Below, piece by piece: positions 25,111-33,059 of a stretch of 64,000 nt of DNA (positions within the stretch are counted from its first letter, which is position 1; every line of letters starts with the position of its first letter). Both the position numbers and the translations under genes were made by a program. The stretch comes from G965276765 sp965276765 (GTDB taxonomy: Bacteria > Actinomycetota > Acidimicrobiia > Acidimicrobiales > Palsa-688). A model generated the notes under the pieces. It was given only the letters and a program-made list of their open reading frames with translations, ran no database searches and was not told the DNA's origin. The stretch covers positions 2,170,001 through 2,234,000 of the forward strand of contig OZ255627.1 in the NCBI GenBank assembly GCA_965276765.1, read 5' to 3'.

Positions 25111-26175
25111 TCAGGGGGCGGGCGGTGCGGGCGAGTTACCGTTGACGAGCCCGACCGCGTACGCCGCCCAGAACTGCCCGGACGGCGGGGCGTTCGGATC
25201 GGGGGTGCCGTTCCCGGTGCACGCTCCGTCGGACTCCCCCGGATACTTGACCCACAGGTAGGCGTCGTTGAGCGGATCGGACGTGACCGGCGACGGGTAG
25301 TGACCGAGACCGAGATGGGGGAGGTTGCAGAACCCGGACTGGCCGGCGTCCCCGTTCCCGTTCCTCGACGTGTCGATGGTGTATCCCTTCCCGGTGACGC
25401 CGTTCGCGGCGAGGTCGTTGCTGACCTGGTCGCCGTAGGCCTGCAGGGTTGGGGTGGCCGTGTCACCGCTGGTGCCGAGCTCGAAGCCGGCGTCGGTGGT
25501 CACGCCGACTTTGATGAGCATAGGTACGAGAAACGCGGCAGAAGCGGACGGGTTGCCTTTCGATGTGCCGGACCCGGCGTCCACGAACACGCTGGTGCCG
25601 GCCACGGAGAGAGTGTCGGATGCGTATTTGAGGTCGGCGACGCGCTCGGCGATCAAGGTGGGAGTCATCTCCGAGCAGACGCTTCGGTCGGCTTCGACGA
25701 GGGCGTCGGGTTCGATGTCAACGACGGCTTTCCGGCCGCCGATCCCCGCCTTCACGTAGTTCACGAATGCTCGGTAGGCGGCGTCGGATGGTTCCCCTCC
25801 TGAGGAGTAGGAGCCGCAGTCGCGGTACGGGATCGCGTAGAGGGTGAAGACCGGTATCTGGCCGGCCCGGCTGGCTTGGGTTTCGATCGAGTTGACATAC
25901 TGCTGGTTGTTCGAGTCGGGGGATTGTGGGGTCACCCAGTAGGCGGTGGACTGGCCGGCGATCACGTCCAGTTGGGCGGCTTGGGACGGGTCCGACGCGG
26001 CCGCTTGGGCGGCCTTGTTCTCGGCTCCTTGCTGCACATAAAACTGGTCGCCTGCCAACGGGTTCGTTGTCGTGGCGGCCGTGGCGGCCGTGGCGCCCGT
26101 GGCGCCCATCGTGACGGCGGCGGCCGCCGTTACGGCGAGCAGGGCGCTTGCGAGTAGGGAGGTTTGGGTACGCAT
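25111..26175 (-). CDS. Secreted GH6 cellulase (endoglucanase/cellobiohydrolase)
   Basis: The protein has 354 residues. A Sec signal peptide (MRTQTSLLASALLAV and an Ala-rich tail to about residue 33) precedes a GH6 catalytic domain. Marks are FYVQQG, the paired catalytic region IPVFTLYAIPYRDCGSYSSGG (Asp119 of RDC), VDIEPDALV (Asp157, equivalent to the general acid of GH6 enzymes), FVDAGSG and the C-terminal LGHYP and YLWVKYPGESDGAC. It hydrolyses beta-1,4-glucan with inversion. AGGAG six bases before the ATG at 26175 decides the start against an upstream in-frame codon. No carbohydrate-binding module is present. It stands alone; together with the GH5 at 7973 it points to a beta-1,4-glucan being made or used. 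Confidence 0.93.
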   Translation of the reverse strand: MRTQTSLLASALLAVTAAAAVTMGATGATAATAATTTNPLAGDQFYVQQGAENKAAQAAASDPSQAAQLDVIAGQSTAYWVTPQSPDSNNQQYVNSIETQASRAGQIPVFTLYAIPYRDCGSYSSGGEPSDAAYRAFVNYVKAGIGGRKAVVDIEPDALVEADRSVCSEMTPTLIAERVADLKYASDTLSVAGTSVFVDAGSGTSKGNPSASAAFLVPMLIKVGVTTDAGFELGTSGDTATPTLQAYGDQVSNDLAANGVTGKGYTIDTSRNGNGDAGQSGFCNLPHLGLGHYPSPVTSDPLNDAYLWVKYPGESDGACTGNGTPDPNAPPSGQFWAAYAVGLVNGNSPAPPAP

Positions 26176-26444
26176 ACGAGACTCCTGTGCCGAGGGGGGA
26201 AGGTTCTCAGGTGGGCGCGGCGTCGAAGTGGGCGGCGACATCAGCTAGCAGCACGGCGGCCGGTTTGGAACGCCACTGGTTGCACCCGAGCCCGTCGGCT
26301 AGACGGCGGATGCGGGTCGAGCCGCTTGGCGGCGCTGGTGCCGGGGCCAGGGTGCGGTCATGAGATGATCTCTTCGGTTCGGGGTTTGTGGAGCGGGTGG
26401 ACCGTAAGCACGGCGACAACTGGCCCCACGAGACTAGTCCCTCG

Positions 26445-27224
26445 TCAGGTCTCGCGACCATGATGAGAGATCCGCCGAACCTTCCGCAGCGCATTGCCAG
26501 CCGCGTCCGCCGGGCTGGCAATGCCCGTGTACCAGGGATCCTGCGGTCGGCACGGCCGGCGCAGGTAGGGGCGCCCGCGGTCATCGGGAGCGGGCTCCTC
26601 TGTGTAGTAGTAGCTGGCCAGCGTCAGGCGGAATCGATCCGGGTGGCATGTCAGCGGATCGGGCACGCCGTGGTAGGTCTCGGGTCCGGTTTCGAAGATG
26701 ACCGTCCGACCGGCGAGCGGAGCAACTCGCTGTCCGCACGCGCGCATCCCGCGTCCCCAGAGCTCGAGATGACCGCCCCAGGAGTCCTGCCAGTCCGAGT
26801 TCAGGTAGACGAGGACGTTGATCCGATGGTAGAAGCGAGTGTGCCCGTGCTTGCGAAAGTCCGAGTGCACGGCCTGGAAGGATCCGGGCTTACCGACGTG
26901 AAGGCCGGCCCGGTAGAACGTGGGGTCGGCGACCACCGATTCGACTCCCGTTAGGTCGCTGACGAACCGGACGAACTCCGGAGAGACGAGGCGTTCGAGG
27001 ATGCTTGCTGCGGCAGGACCGGAGACCTCCGGCGACTCCGCCTTCACCTGGCGATAGGACTTGTGGGCCGGAAGGGAGGTGGCGAAGGGCATCTCCTCTG
27101 CCTCGGCGGCCCGCACTACTGCCTCGTCGAAGACGCCGTCGAGGACCAGGTGGGGCCACGGGATGGCCGACATATAGCGGCTTCGGTAGTCAGAAGCGGC
27201 GAGTGACCATTCGGTCCGGTTCAT
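26445..27224 (-). CDS. 2-oxoglutarate/Fe(II)-dependent oxygenase (prolyl-4-hydroxylase-like)
   Basis: This 259-residue double-stranded beta-helix oxygenase has the iron triad HxD at His120-Asp122 (FQAVHSD) and a distal His185 (TYHGVP). The 2-oxoglutarate Arg is near 197-199 (RFRLTLASYYYTEE), and INVLVYLN and GGHLELWG are core strands. This resembles the Tpa1/P4H-like group that hydroxylates protein or peptide residues, though sugar and small-molecule substrates also occur. The ATG at 27224 overlaps the stop of a 68-residue ORF (ATGA), so translation of the two is coupled. A TTG at 27260 is a less likely start. The nearest downstream gene on this strand is the GH6 cellulase, 269 bases away and with its own ribosome site. 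Confidence 0.85.
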   Translation of the reverse strand: MNRTEWSLAASDYRSRYMSAIPWPHLVLDGVFDEAVVRAAEAEEMPFATSLPAHKSYRQVKAESPEVSGPAAASILERLVSPEFVRFVSDLTGVESVVADPTFYRAGLHVGKPGSFQAVHSDFRKHGHTRFYHRINVLVYLNSDWQDSWGGHLELWGRGMRACGQRVAPLAGRTVIFETGPETYHGVPDPLTCHPDRFRLTLASYYYTEEPAPDDRGRPYLRRPCRPQDPWYTGIASPADAAGNALRKVRRISHHGRET

Positions 27225-27427
27225 GTGCGATCCCCAGAGTGTTCTGTGATGTGTGGCCAACCGGCGCGAGCCGTCTCAGCGGACGCGCCAGGCCAGGCGG
27301 CGGCGAGAATAGAACCGGCCCGTGGTGCTGCCAACGATGATTCCTCGAAAAAGGGAAAGTCTTCGGTGAAGAACCCGAAAATGGCACCGGTCGTGGTTGT
27401 GTCGGTGCTCAAAGTGTAAGCGGACAT
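27221..27427 (-). CDS. Small ORF coupled to the 2OG oxygenase (possible peptide substrate)
   Basis: The ORF has 68 residues and I recognise no family. The first part is Thr-rich and then aromatic/acidic (FGFFTEDFPFFEE). The second part is Ala/Gly/Pro-rich (SSLAAPRAGSILAAAWPG, then ARAGWPHITEH). Its TGA shares bases with the oxygenase ATG, the tight coupling used for protein partners or substrates. That makes a ribosomal peptide modified by the oxygenase an attractive idea. By my hand count, 41 of 67 third codon positions are G or C, which looks low beside neighbouring genes, so the ORF may be foreign, weakly constrained or spurious. GGAG lies 13 bases upstream of the ATG. The frame stays open to a TTG at 27604, so longer forms (ATG 27544) are possible. 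Confidence 0.5.
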   Translation of the reverse strand: MSAYTLSTDTTTTGAIFGFFTEDFPFFEESSLAAPRAGSILAAAWPGASAETARAGWPHITEHSGDRT

Positions 27428-27597
27428 GATGATTCGACCGCTCCGCTTCAAACTACACAGCGTGCTTGTAACACTACGACGAGCGTCCTGTGCTGCGCCT
27501 TCACTGCGAAAGGTAGTGGGTGACGCGCGGTTGGTGATATTCATTCCATAGTTCTTTCTGCGTTTACCGATGTGCCGGTCGGTGAACCCCGCAGCGG

Positions 27598-27626
27598 TTG
27601 ACAATGAGGAGTAGATCGCCCAAGCT
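27598..27626 (+). promoter_or_regulatory. Candidate promoter of the 27708 polysaccharide operon
   Basis: A perfect TTGACA (27598-27603) is followed after 17 bases by CAAGCT (27621-27626), a weak -10. The start would be near 27633, giving a 75-base leader to the ATG at 27708, which has GGAG at good spacing. Confidence 0.45.
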
Positions 27627-27707
27627 CGATGCTCGAGAACAGACTCGAGAAAAGAGCGCTGAGCGGTCCATGCCGACCCGCTTGCGAAAACCTCGAATGG
27701 AGATCAA

Positions 27708-28625
27708 ATGACCACGGAGAGCGTGATCAATGGTGCAATGGGAGAGGTGGCGACGACAGGTTCGGGACTGACGTCAGTGCATGTGGATGTGGTGGACCGG
27801 CGACGGGGTGCCGTGGACCGGCGACGGGGTGTCGTGGACCGTCGAGAGGGCTCCCCTGATCGGCGCCAGACGGTGGCACCATCGGACCAGGTTGGGCTCG
27901 TTGTCCACGCCAACTCCGGGGCCGGAGCCAATTTGGACCCGATTGTCTCGGCGGTCCCAGTGACCGTGGTGATCCCGACGCTCAACGAGGCCCGCAATCT
28001 GCCCCGGGTCCTGTCGCGCATGCCGAAGGAGGTGGCCGAGGTGATCATCGTCGACGGGCACTCCACCGACGGCACGACCGACGTGGCCCGGAAGCTTTGG
28101 CCCGGTGTCCGCATCGTCGATCAATTGGGTTCTGGCAAGGGCAATGCCCTCATTGCAGGATTCTGGGCGGCCACCGGCGAAATAATCGTCATGATGGATG
28201 CGGATGGCTCGACCGACCCTGCCGAAATTCCACGGTTTGTGGCCGCCTTGCTCACCGGAGCGGACTACGCCAAGGGCACGCGCTTCGTGACCGGGGGCGG
28301 GAGCTCCGACATCACCCAGATCCGGCGCTTGGGCAACAAAGCCCTCTCCGGGCTCGTCAACCGCATCTGGTCGGTCGACTACAGCGACCTCTGCTACGGC
28401 TATAACGCCTTCTGGCGTCGTCACCTTCCCGAGGTCGTTCCCGACTGTGCCGGCTTCGAGGCCGAAACCCTCATGAACATCCGGGTAGCCAGGTCACGGC
28501 TCAAGGTCGTCGAAGTACCAAGCTTCGAATACGACAGGGTCCATGGTGTGAGTAATCTCAATGCCCGTCGCGACGGTGTCCGAGTCTTGCGTACGGTTGT
28601 GGCCGAGCGCGTACGTCCGCGCTGA
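27708..28625 (+). CDS. GT2 family, polyprenyl-phosphate mannosyl/glucosyltransferase-like
   Basis: This 305-residue transferase has an unusual N-terminal extension of about 83 residues before the GT2 domain. The extension carries a VDRRRG-type repeat encoded by three 21-bp tandem units (27792-27854). The catalytic part begins VTVVIPTLNEARNLP and has EVIIVDGHSTDGT, GSGKGNALIAGFWAATGEIIVMMDADGSTDP (DxD site), then LGNKALSGLVNRIW, DLCYGYNAFWRR and GFEAETLMNIRVAR. This matches DPM1-like GT2 enzymes lacking membrane anchors. It is the first gene of the run 27708-38570 and could supply a polyprenyl-phosphate sugar to the GT-C-like protein at 34629. Confidence 0.87.
   Translation: MTTESVINGAMGEVATTGSGLTSVHVDVVDRRRGAVDRRRGVVDRREGSPDRRQTVAPSDQVGLVVHANSGAGANLDPIVSAVPVTVVIPTLNEARNLPRVLSRMPKEVAEVIIVDGHSTDGTTDVARKLWPGVRIVDQLGSGKGNALIAGFWAATGEIIVMMDADGSTDPAEIPRFVAALLTGADYAKGTRFVTGGGSSDITQIRRLGNKALSGLVNRIWSVDYSDLCYGYNAFWRRHLPEVVPDCAGFEAETLMNIRVARSRLKVVEVPSFEYDRVHGVSNLNARRDGVRVLRTVVAERVRPR
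27792..27854. repeat. Three 21-bp tandem repeats in the GT2 N-terminal extension
   Basis: Units start at 27792, 27813 and 27834, each beginning GTGGACCG. The first two differ at two positions and the third is more diverged. They encode the VDRRRG repeat before the catalytic domain, so in-frame length change would not break the enzyme. Confidence 0.8.
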
Positions 28626-28635
28626 GACCGCACGA

Positions 28636-29841
28636 GTGCAGCCTGCTGATCTGACCGCCCTAGGCGGCGCGCCCAGAGGAGGAGTGCTCGTCGTCGGGCC
28701 CGGAGTTAGATTTCTCTCTGGTATCAGCTATCACACGGCGGCGCTGGTGAGAGCCTTCCAGAGACGGGGCGATCCGGTGAGCGCCCTGCTCATCCGGAGA
28801 CTCTGCCCCGAGCTGGCCTATCCGGGGCGAGGACGAGTCGGTGCTTACTCGCCCGACATCTTGGACCTCGATAGCGTCGACTGCCATGAGGGTCTCGACT
28901 GGTTCGTGGTTGGATCACTGCGACCGGCCCTGCGCTACCTCGAGGCACGGCGGCCCGAGGTGGTGGTGCTTCAGTGGTGGACGGCGGTGACGGCCCACAA
29001 CTATCTGGTACTGGCCAGGGCCGCGCATCGACTCGGTGCGCGGGTAGTGATCGAGATGCACGAGGCGAGTGACGTCGGAGAAGCGGCCTTGCCGTTGGTG
29101 TTGCGATACTCGAAGTTCATGATCGCCCGGCTCCGGCCGTACCTTTCCGGTGTCGTGGTCCACTCGAAGGAGGACGCGGGTGCGATGTCAGATGCCCACC
29201 CCGCCCTTCGCGATTTGCCCACGGTGGTCGTCATTCCCGGGGCCAACGAGCACCAGCCGCTGTCCCCGAGGACCGGCCCGAGGGTTCGTTCCACCGGCGA
29301 TCACGTGCGCTTCTTGTATTTCGGGGTCATTCGACCGTACAAGGGTGTAGACGAGCTCGTGTCGGCCTTCGAGGCGCTCGGCGTCCATAGCAACGTGCAC
29401 CTCACGGTGGCCGGCGAGCCATGGGACGACGCGGGGAATGCCATCGCGAGGCTCAGAGCCCTGGGTGAGGAGCGGGCGACGGTTATCGACCGGTTCCTGG
29501 CGGACGTGGAGATCCCTCGGTTGTTGGAATGGGCCGACGTCGTGGTCCTGCCGTACCGGAGAGCCTCGGTATCGGGTCCCGTCAATGTGGCCATGGCGGC
29601 CGGGCTGCCGCTGGTCACCACGACGGTCCCAGCTCTTCGCGAAGCGTGCGAGAACTACGACGGCGTCGAGTTCGCCGACCCGCGAAGCGCCGTCTCTCTC
29701 GAGGCGGCGATGCGCCGGGCGCTCTCCAGAGTCGGACAGCGATACACCAACCCGCACAGCTGGGATGCCAGTGCCGCACTCTACCGGGAGTTCTTTGAGA
29801 GCATCTCGGTGGCCCCCCGCAACTTCAAGGTCGCACAATGA
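28636..29841 (+). CDS. GT4 family glycosyltransferase
   Basis: This GT-B enzyme of about 401 residues has an N-terminal GVLVVGPGVRFLSGISYHTAALVRAFQRRGD (acceptor domain), VVLQWWTAVTAHNYLVLAR, and a donor domain with FLYFGVIRPYKGVDELVSAFE, VHLTVAGEPW and WADVVVLPYRRASVSGPVNVAMAAGLPLV. The usual first Glu of the E-x7-E motif is replaced in this last stretch. The GTG at 28636 is chosen as the first in-frame start after the previous stop; a GTG at 28684 is an alternative. The stop overlaps the next ATG by four bases. It adds one sugar to the growing repeat unit; the donor is unknown. Confidence 0.84.
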   Translation: MQPADLTALGGAPRGGVLVVGPGVRFLSGISYHTAALVRAFQRRGDPVSALLIRRLCPELAYPGRGRVGAYSPDILDLDSVDCHEGLDWFVVGSLRPALRYLEARRPEVVVLQWWTAVTAHNYLVLARAAHRLGARVVIEMHEASDVGEAALPLVLRYSKFMIARLRPYLSGVVVHSKEDAGAMSDAHPALRDLPTVVVIPGANEHQPLSPRTGPRVRSTGDHVRFLYFGVIRPYKGVDELVSAFEALGVHSNVHLTVAGEPWDDAGNAIARLRALGEERATVIDRFLADVEIPRLLEWADVVVLPYRRASVSGPVNVAMAAGLPLVTTTVPALREACENYDGVEFADPRSAVSLEAAMRRALSRVGQRYTNPHSWDASAALYREFFESISVAPRNFKVAQ

Positions 29842-31028
29842 AGGTCCTCGTCGTCAGTGAGTTCTATCCTCCTATCCTCGGTGGCCTGGAGATACACGTC
29901 GCCGGTCTGGCGGAGGAATTACAACGGCGGGGTCACGACGTCGAGGTAGCGACGCTCGGTCCGGTCGAGTCCCTCCAGCAGGAAGGCGCCATCCGTGTCC
30001 ACCGAATCAAGAGCACGGCGTCCCGGCTCCGGTCACTCCATGCCGATCCCACCCGGCCGTTTCATCTTCCCATTCCAGATCCCGAGGCCTGGTGGTGCTT
30101 GAAACAGATCCTGGGCACCTTCCGACCGGACGTCGTGCACGCTCACAACTGGATGGCCGCCTCGCTGGCCAGGACAGGGACACCGCTCGTGCTTACCGCT
30201 CACGACTATGCATGGGCCTGCCCGAAACGGACCCTGCTGCGCCCCGACAAGACGATCTGTTCGGGGCCGAGCCTGACTCGCTGCGTGCCCTGCAGCGCCG
30301 AGCGATACGGAAAGGGAAAAGCGGTCCTGGTGGACCTGACAACCCGGCTGGGACGCAAATGGGTCAGGCCCGATGCTCACATCGCCGTCAGCGAGGCGGT
30401 GGCGACAGCCGTCGCACCCTTCACCCGGAGTGAGCCGGTGGTCGTTCCCAACTTCGCGCCCGCGAAGGTTGAGTCCGTCCCGGCGGCGACGCTCTCTGGC
30501 CTACCGTCCAAACCGTTCGCCCTGTTTGCTGGCTCCGCGAGCGGGCACAAGGGTATCGACGTGCTGACGGAGGCCTGGGCCGAGCGGCCTCCATGCCCTC
30601 TAGTGGTCGCCGCCCTCGACGTCGGGACGCGTACCTGGCCGCAGGATGTCTCAGTCGTGAGCCTGAATCGGGCCGAGATGAGCATGGCGTGGAGCCGCGC
30701 GTCGGTCGGCGTCGTGCCGTCGGTGTGGGCCGATCCTTGCCCAACGGCGGCCCTCGAAGCCCTCTCTTTCGGTGTTCCGGTTGTCGCCAGTAGCGTGGGC
30801 GGTCTCGTGGACCTCGTCGATGACGGCATCACTGGCCGCCTGGTGCCCCCGGGCGATCCGATCGCCCTGCGGGAGGCCGTCGCGACGTTGATCGATGACC
30901 CCAACCTTCGTTCCCAGATGGGGGCCGCCGCCCGCAAGCGAGCCGAGGTTTACTCCGTCCGAAGCGTGGTCGACGAGATCGAGCGGATCTACGCGCGGGT
31001 CGTCGGGGCCAGAGCGGCCCATGGCTGA
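29838..31028 (+). CDS. GT4 family glycosyltransferase
   Basis: This 396-residue GT-B transferase is of classical form. The N-terminus is VLVVSEFYPPILGGLEIHVAGLAEEL with the GGxE.H loop, and VVHAHNWMA and LTAHDYAWACPK follow. The donor domain shows FALFAGSASGHKGIDVL, and DPCPTAALEALSFGVPVVAS with an Ala in place of the usual first Glu of the motif. Two cysteine-containing stretches (CSGPSLTRCVPC) suggest the short Cys cluster seen in some GT4 proteins, possibly a metal site. It overlaps both neighbours by stop-start fusion, so it is part of the 27708 operon. Confidence 0.87.
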   Translation: MKVLVVSEFYPPILGGLEIHVAGLAEELQRRGHDVEVATLGPVESLQQEGAIRVHRIKSTASRLRSLHADPTRPFHLPIPDPEAWWCLKQILGTFRPDVVHAHNWMAASLARTGTPLVLTAHDYAWACPKRTLLRPDKTICSGPSLTRCVPCSAERYGKGKAVLVDLTTRLGRKWVRPDAHIAVSEAVATAVAPFTRSEPVVVPNFAPAKVESVPAATLSGLPSKPFALFAGSASGHKGIDVLTEAWAERPPCPLVVAALDVGTRTWPQDVSVVSLNRAEMSMAWSRASVGVVPSVWADPCPTAALEALSFGVPVVASSVGGLVDLVDDGITGRLVPPGDPIALREAVATLIDDPNLRSQMGAAARKRAEVYSVRSVVDEIERIYARVVGARAAHG

Positions 31029-32166
31029 TCTCGGCGGTCCCGGACTCAGGGTGGCCCTGGTTTCACCCAGCTTCCCCCCGCTCGTCGGCGGGATAGAGAC
31101 TCACGTGTCACAACTGGCTCGAGGTCTGGCCGCGCTCGGATGCCAGGTTGATGTCCTGGCGCAGTGGCGCCGGCTGGATGGAACCATGCCCGCAGATTCC
31201 TCGCCCTGTGCGGGCGTGGACGTCCATTGGTTCAGGAGCCGAACCCGAAGCCGGCGTTTTCCCTTTGCCCCGGGTCTCGTTCGCTATCTGCGGGGTCATG
31301 CCAGGGATTACGACATCGTCCACGGGCATAGCTACCACGCCGTGCCGGCGGCGGTAGCTGCGCTCCTTTCGACCGTTCCTTTCGTGTACACTCCGCACTT
31401 TCACGGCGGCGGGCACACGACGCCCGCCAAGGCCCTCCACCTCTTCTATGGTCCCATCGGTAGAGCCACCTTTGCAAGGGCGTCGGCCATCTTCTGCAAT
31501 ACCGAGTTCGAGGCGTCCAAGGTCAGGAAGAGCTTCCCATTTGTTGGAGATCGGATCCGGCTCGTCTATCCCGGGGTGGACGCCGATGAGCTGCTCGAGG
31601 CCGATCCCTACGAGGAGGCCCAGTCCATTGTCCTGACGGCGGGTCGACTCGAGGGCTACAAGCAACTCGACCTGGCCGTGAGGGCCATGCCCCTGCTGCC
31701 GGCGTCGGCGAAGCTGGTGATCGTCGGCGACGGCCCTCAGGCGGATCAGCTCGGGGCCCTGGCCGACGACCTCGGGGTGGCCTCCCGGGTCTCCCTGCTG
31801 GGCCGGCTGGACACCGACGCGGTTCGTCGCTGGCAGAGGACTGCGCACGTGACACTCACCCTGTCCCTCCACGAGGCCTTCGGCCTTGTGCTCCTGGAAG
31901 GTCTCGCCGCCGGAAGCCGGGTGGTCGCGAGCCGGATCCCGGCCCACGAGGAGGTGGCGAGATTGGCATCCCGGGTGCGCTTCGTCGCCTCGGATGCCAC
32001 GCCGTCGGTCGTCGCCGAAGCCATAGCAGCCGAGCTTGATTGTGCCCGACTCGATCCCTCCGTGGATGGGTTGCCGACCTGGTCCGCCATGAGTGCCCGA
32101 TGCCTCTCCGTCTACGACGACGTTCTCGGCGTCTCGTCGACCGCGGCCCGGTCGGTGACCTCGTGA
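31021..32166 (+). CDS. GT4 family glycosyltransferase
   Basis: This 381-residue GT-B enzyme has VALVSPSFPPLVGGIETHVSQLARGL, IVHGHSYHAVPAA and PFVYTPHFHGGG in the acceptor domain, then VYPGVDADELL, VLTAGRLEGYKQLDLAVRAM, KLVIVGDGPQADQL and LSLHEAFGLVLLEGLAAGSRVVAS, the complete E-x7-E donor motif. The ATG at 31021 lies inside the last codons of the previous gene. A longer upstream extension was rejected because it overlaps that gene. The stop overlaps the GTG of the sulfotransferase gene. Likely a mannosyl- or glucosyltransferase of the repeat-unit assembly, with no stronger evidence. Confidence 0.9.
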   Translation: MADLGGPGLRVALVSPSFPPLVGGIETHVSQLARGLAALGCQVDVLAQWRRLDGTMPADSSPCAGVDVHWFRSRTRSRRFPFAPGLVRYLRGHARDYDIVHGHSYHAVPAAVAALLSTVPFVYTPHFHGGGHTTPAKALHLFYGPIGRATFARASAIFCNTEFEASKVRKSFPFVGDRIRLVYPGVDADELLEADPYEEAQSIVLTAGRLEGYKQLDLAVRAMPLLPASAKLVIVGDGPQADQLGALADDLGVASRVSLLGRLDTDAVRRWQRTAHVTLTLSLHEAFGLVLLEGLAAGSRVVASRIPAHEEVARLASRVRFVASDATPSVVAEAIAAELDCARLDPSVDGLPTWSAMSARCLSVYDDVLGVSSTAARSVTS

Positions 32167-33059
32167 CCGCCTCTCCTGGTGCGCGCGGCGTGGTGGTGCT
32201 CGGAATGCACCGCAGCGGGACCTCGGCGATTACCCGGGCCGTCAACCTCCTTGGCCTGCCGTTGGGCCGACACGACGATCTCTACTCTGCGCCCGACAAC
32301 CCAAGCGGGCACTGGGAGAGCAGAGCCCTGTGCGCATGCAACGACACGGTGCTGAAGCTCTTTCGGGGCACCTCTATGACTCCGCCGCCCCTCCCGTCGG
32401 GCTGGCAGTTCAGCCAGAGATGCGACCAGGCACTCCCTGGTCTAAGGGGCGCGTTCAGAGATATCTACCACGGCGACCGTTGGCTGTGGAAGGACCCGCG
32501 GCTCTGTCTCACCCTCCCGGTCTGGCGGCGTGTTCTCCCGGACTTTTGTGTGGTGCTCGTGTTGCGGGACCCGCATCGTGTGGCCGACTCCCTCCACCGT
32601 CGGGAGGGCTTCCCCCTGGCCTACTGCCTGTCGATCTGGGATAGGTACACCCGCGCCGCACTCGATGCCGCTCGAGGGCTACCGGTGGCTGTGGTCCGGT
32701 TCGAAGACGTCCTCGACGATCCAAAATCAGAGACGCTTCTGCTCGCGGAGCGACTCAGCGCTGCCGGTGTCGAGCTCAGCGGCGACCCTGCGGCCGCCGC
32801 TGATGCCATCGAGCCTGCCGTCGTTCATCGTCGCAACCGCGGTCGGTATCGCCACCTGACCGATCCGCTTTGGGCCGCGATCTCGGAGTTGCCCGGCTAC
32901 TCCCCTCGTTTTGGTCCCCCCTCCCTGCCGGATCCGTTCCCGGGGACCGGTCCGATGTTCCAGCTGGCCCGAGCCTGGAACGAGGTCCGCGAGGTCAGGA
33001 CCGATGTCTCCCGCCGCCGGGCGCTGGCCCCGGATCCCAGCTGCGGCTTCGACCGATGA
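32163..33059 (+). CDS. Sulfotransferase-family protein in the polysaccharide operon
   Basis: The protein has 298 residues. The PAPS 5'-phosphosulfate loop is well preserved (VVVLGMHRSGTSAITRAVNLLG) and the 3'-phosphate site is VLVLRDPHRVADSLHRREG, with WLWKDPRLCLTLPVW between them. VVRFEDVLDDP follows. It should transfer sulfate from PAPS to sugar hydroxyls of the polymer or its lipid-linked unit. The GTG start overlaps the preceding GT4 stop and its own stop overlaps the flippase ATG. That tight placement is good evidence that sulfation is part of this glycan's assembly. A non-sulfating member of the fold remains possible. Confidence 0.85.
   Translation: MTASPGARGVVVLGMHRSGTSAITRAVNLLGLPLGRHDDLYSAPDNPSGHWESRALCACNDTVLKLFRGTSMTPPPLPSGWQFSQRCDQALPGLRGAFRDIYHGDRWLWKDPRLCLTLPVWRRVLPDFCVVLVLRDPHRVADSLHRREGFPLAYCLSIWDRYTRAALDAARGLPVAVVRFEDVLDDPKSETLLLAERLSAAGVELSGDPAAAADAIEPAVVHRRNRGRYRHLTDPLWAAISELPGYSPRFGPPSLPDPFPGTGPMFQLARAWNEVREVRTDVSRRRALAPDPSCGFDR

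Noticed and set aside
26207..26584. 125-residue minus-strand frame across the end of the oxygenase
   Set aside because: It overlaps the oxygenase gene in another frame and shows no recognisable motif; its C-terminal part looks vaguely protein-like but has no supporting evidence.
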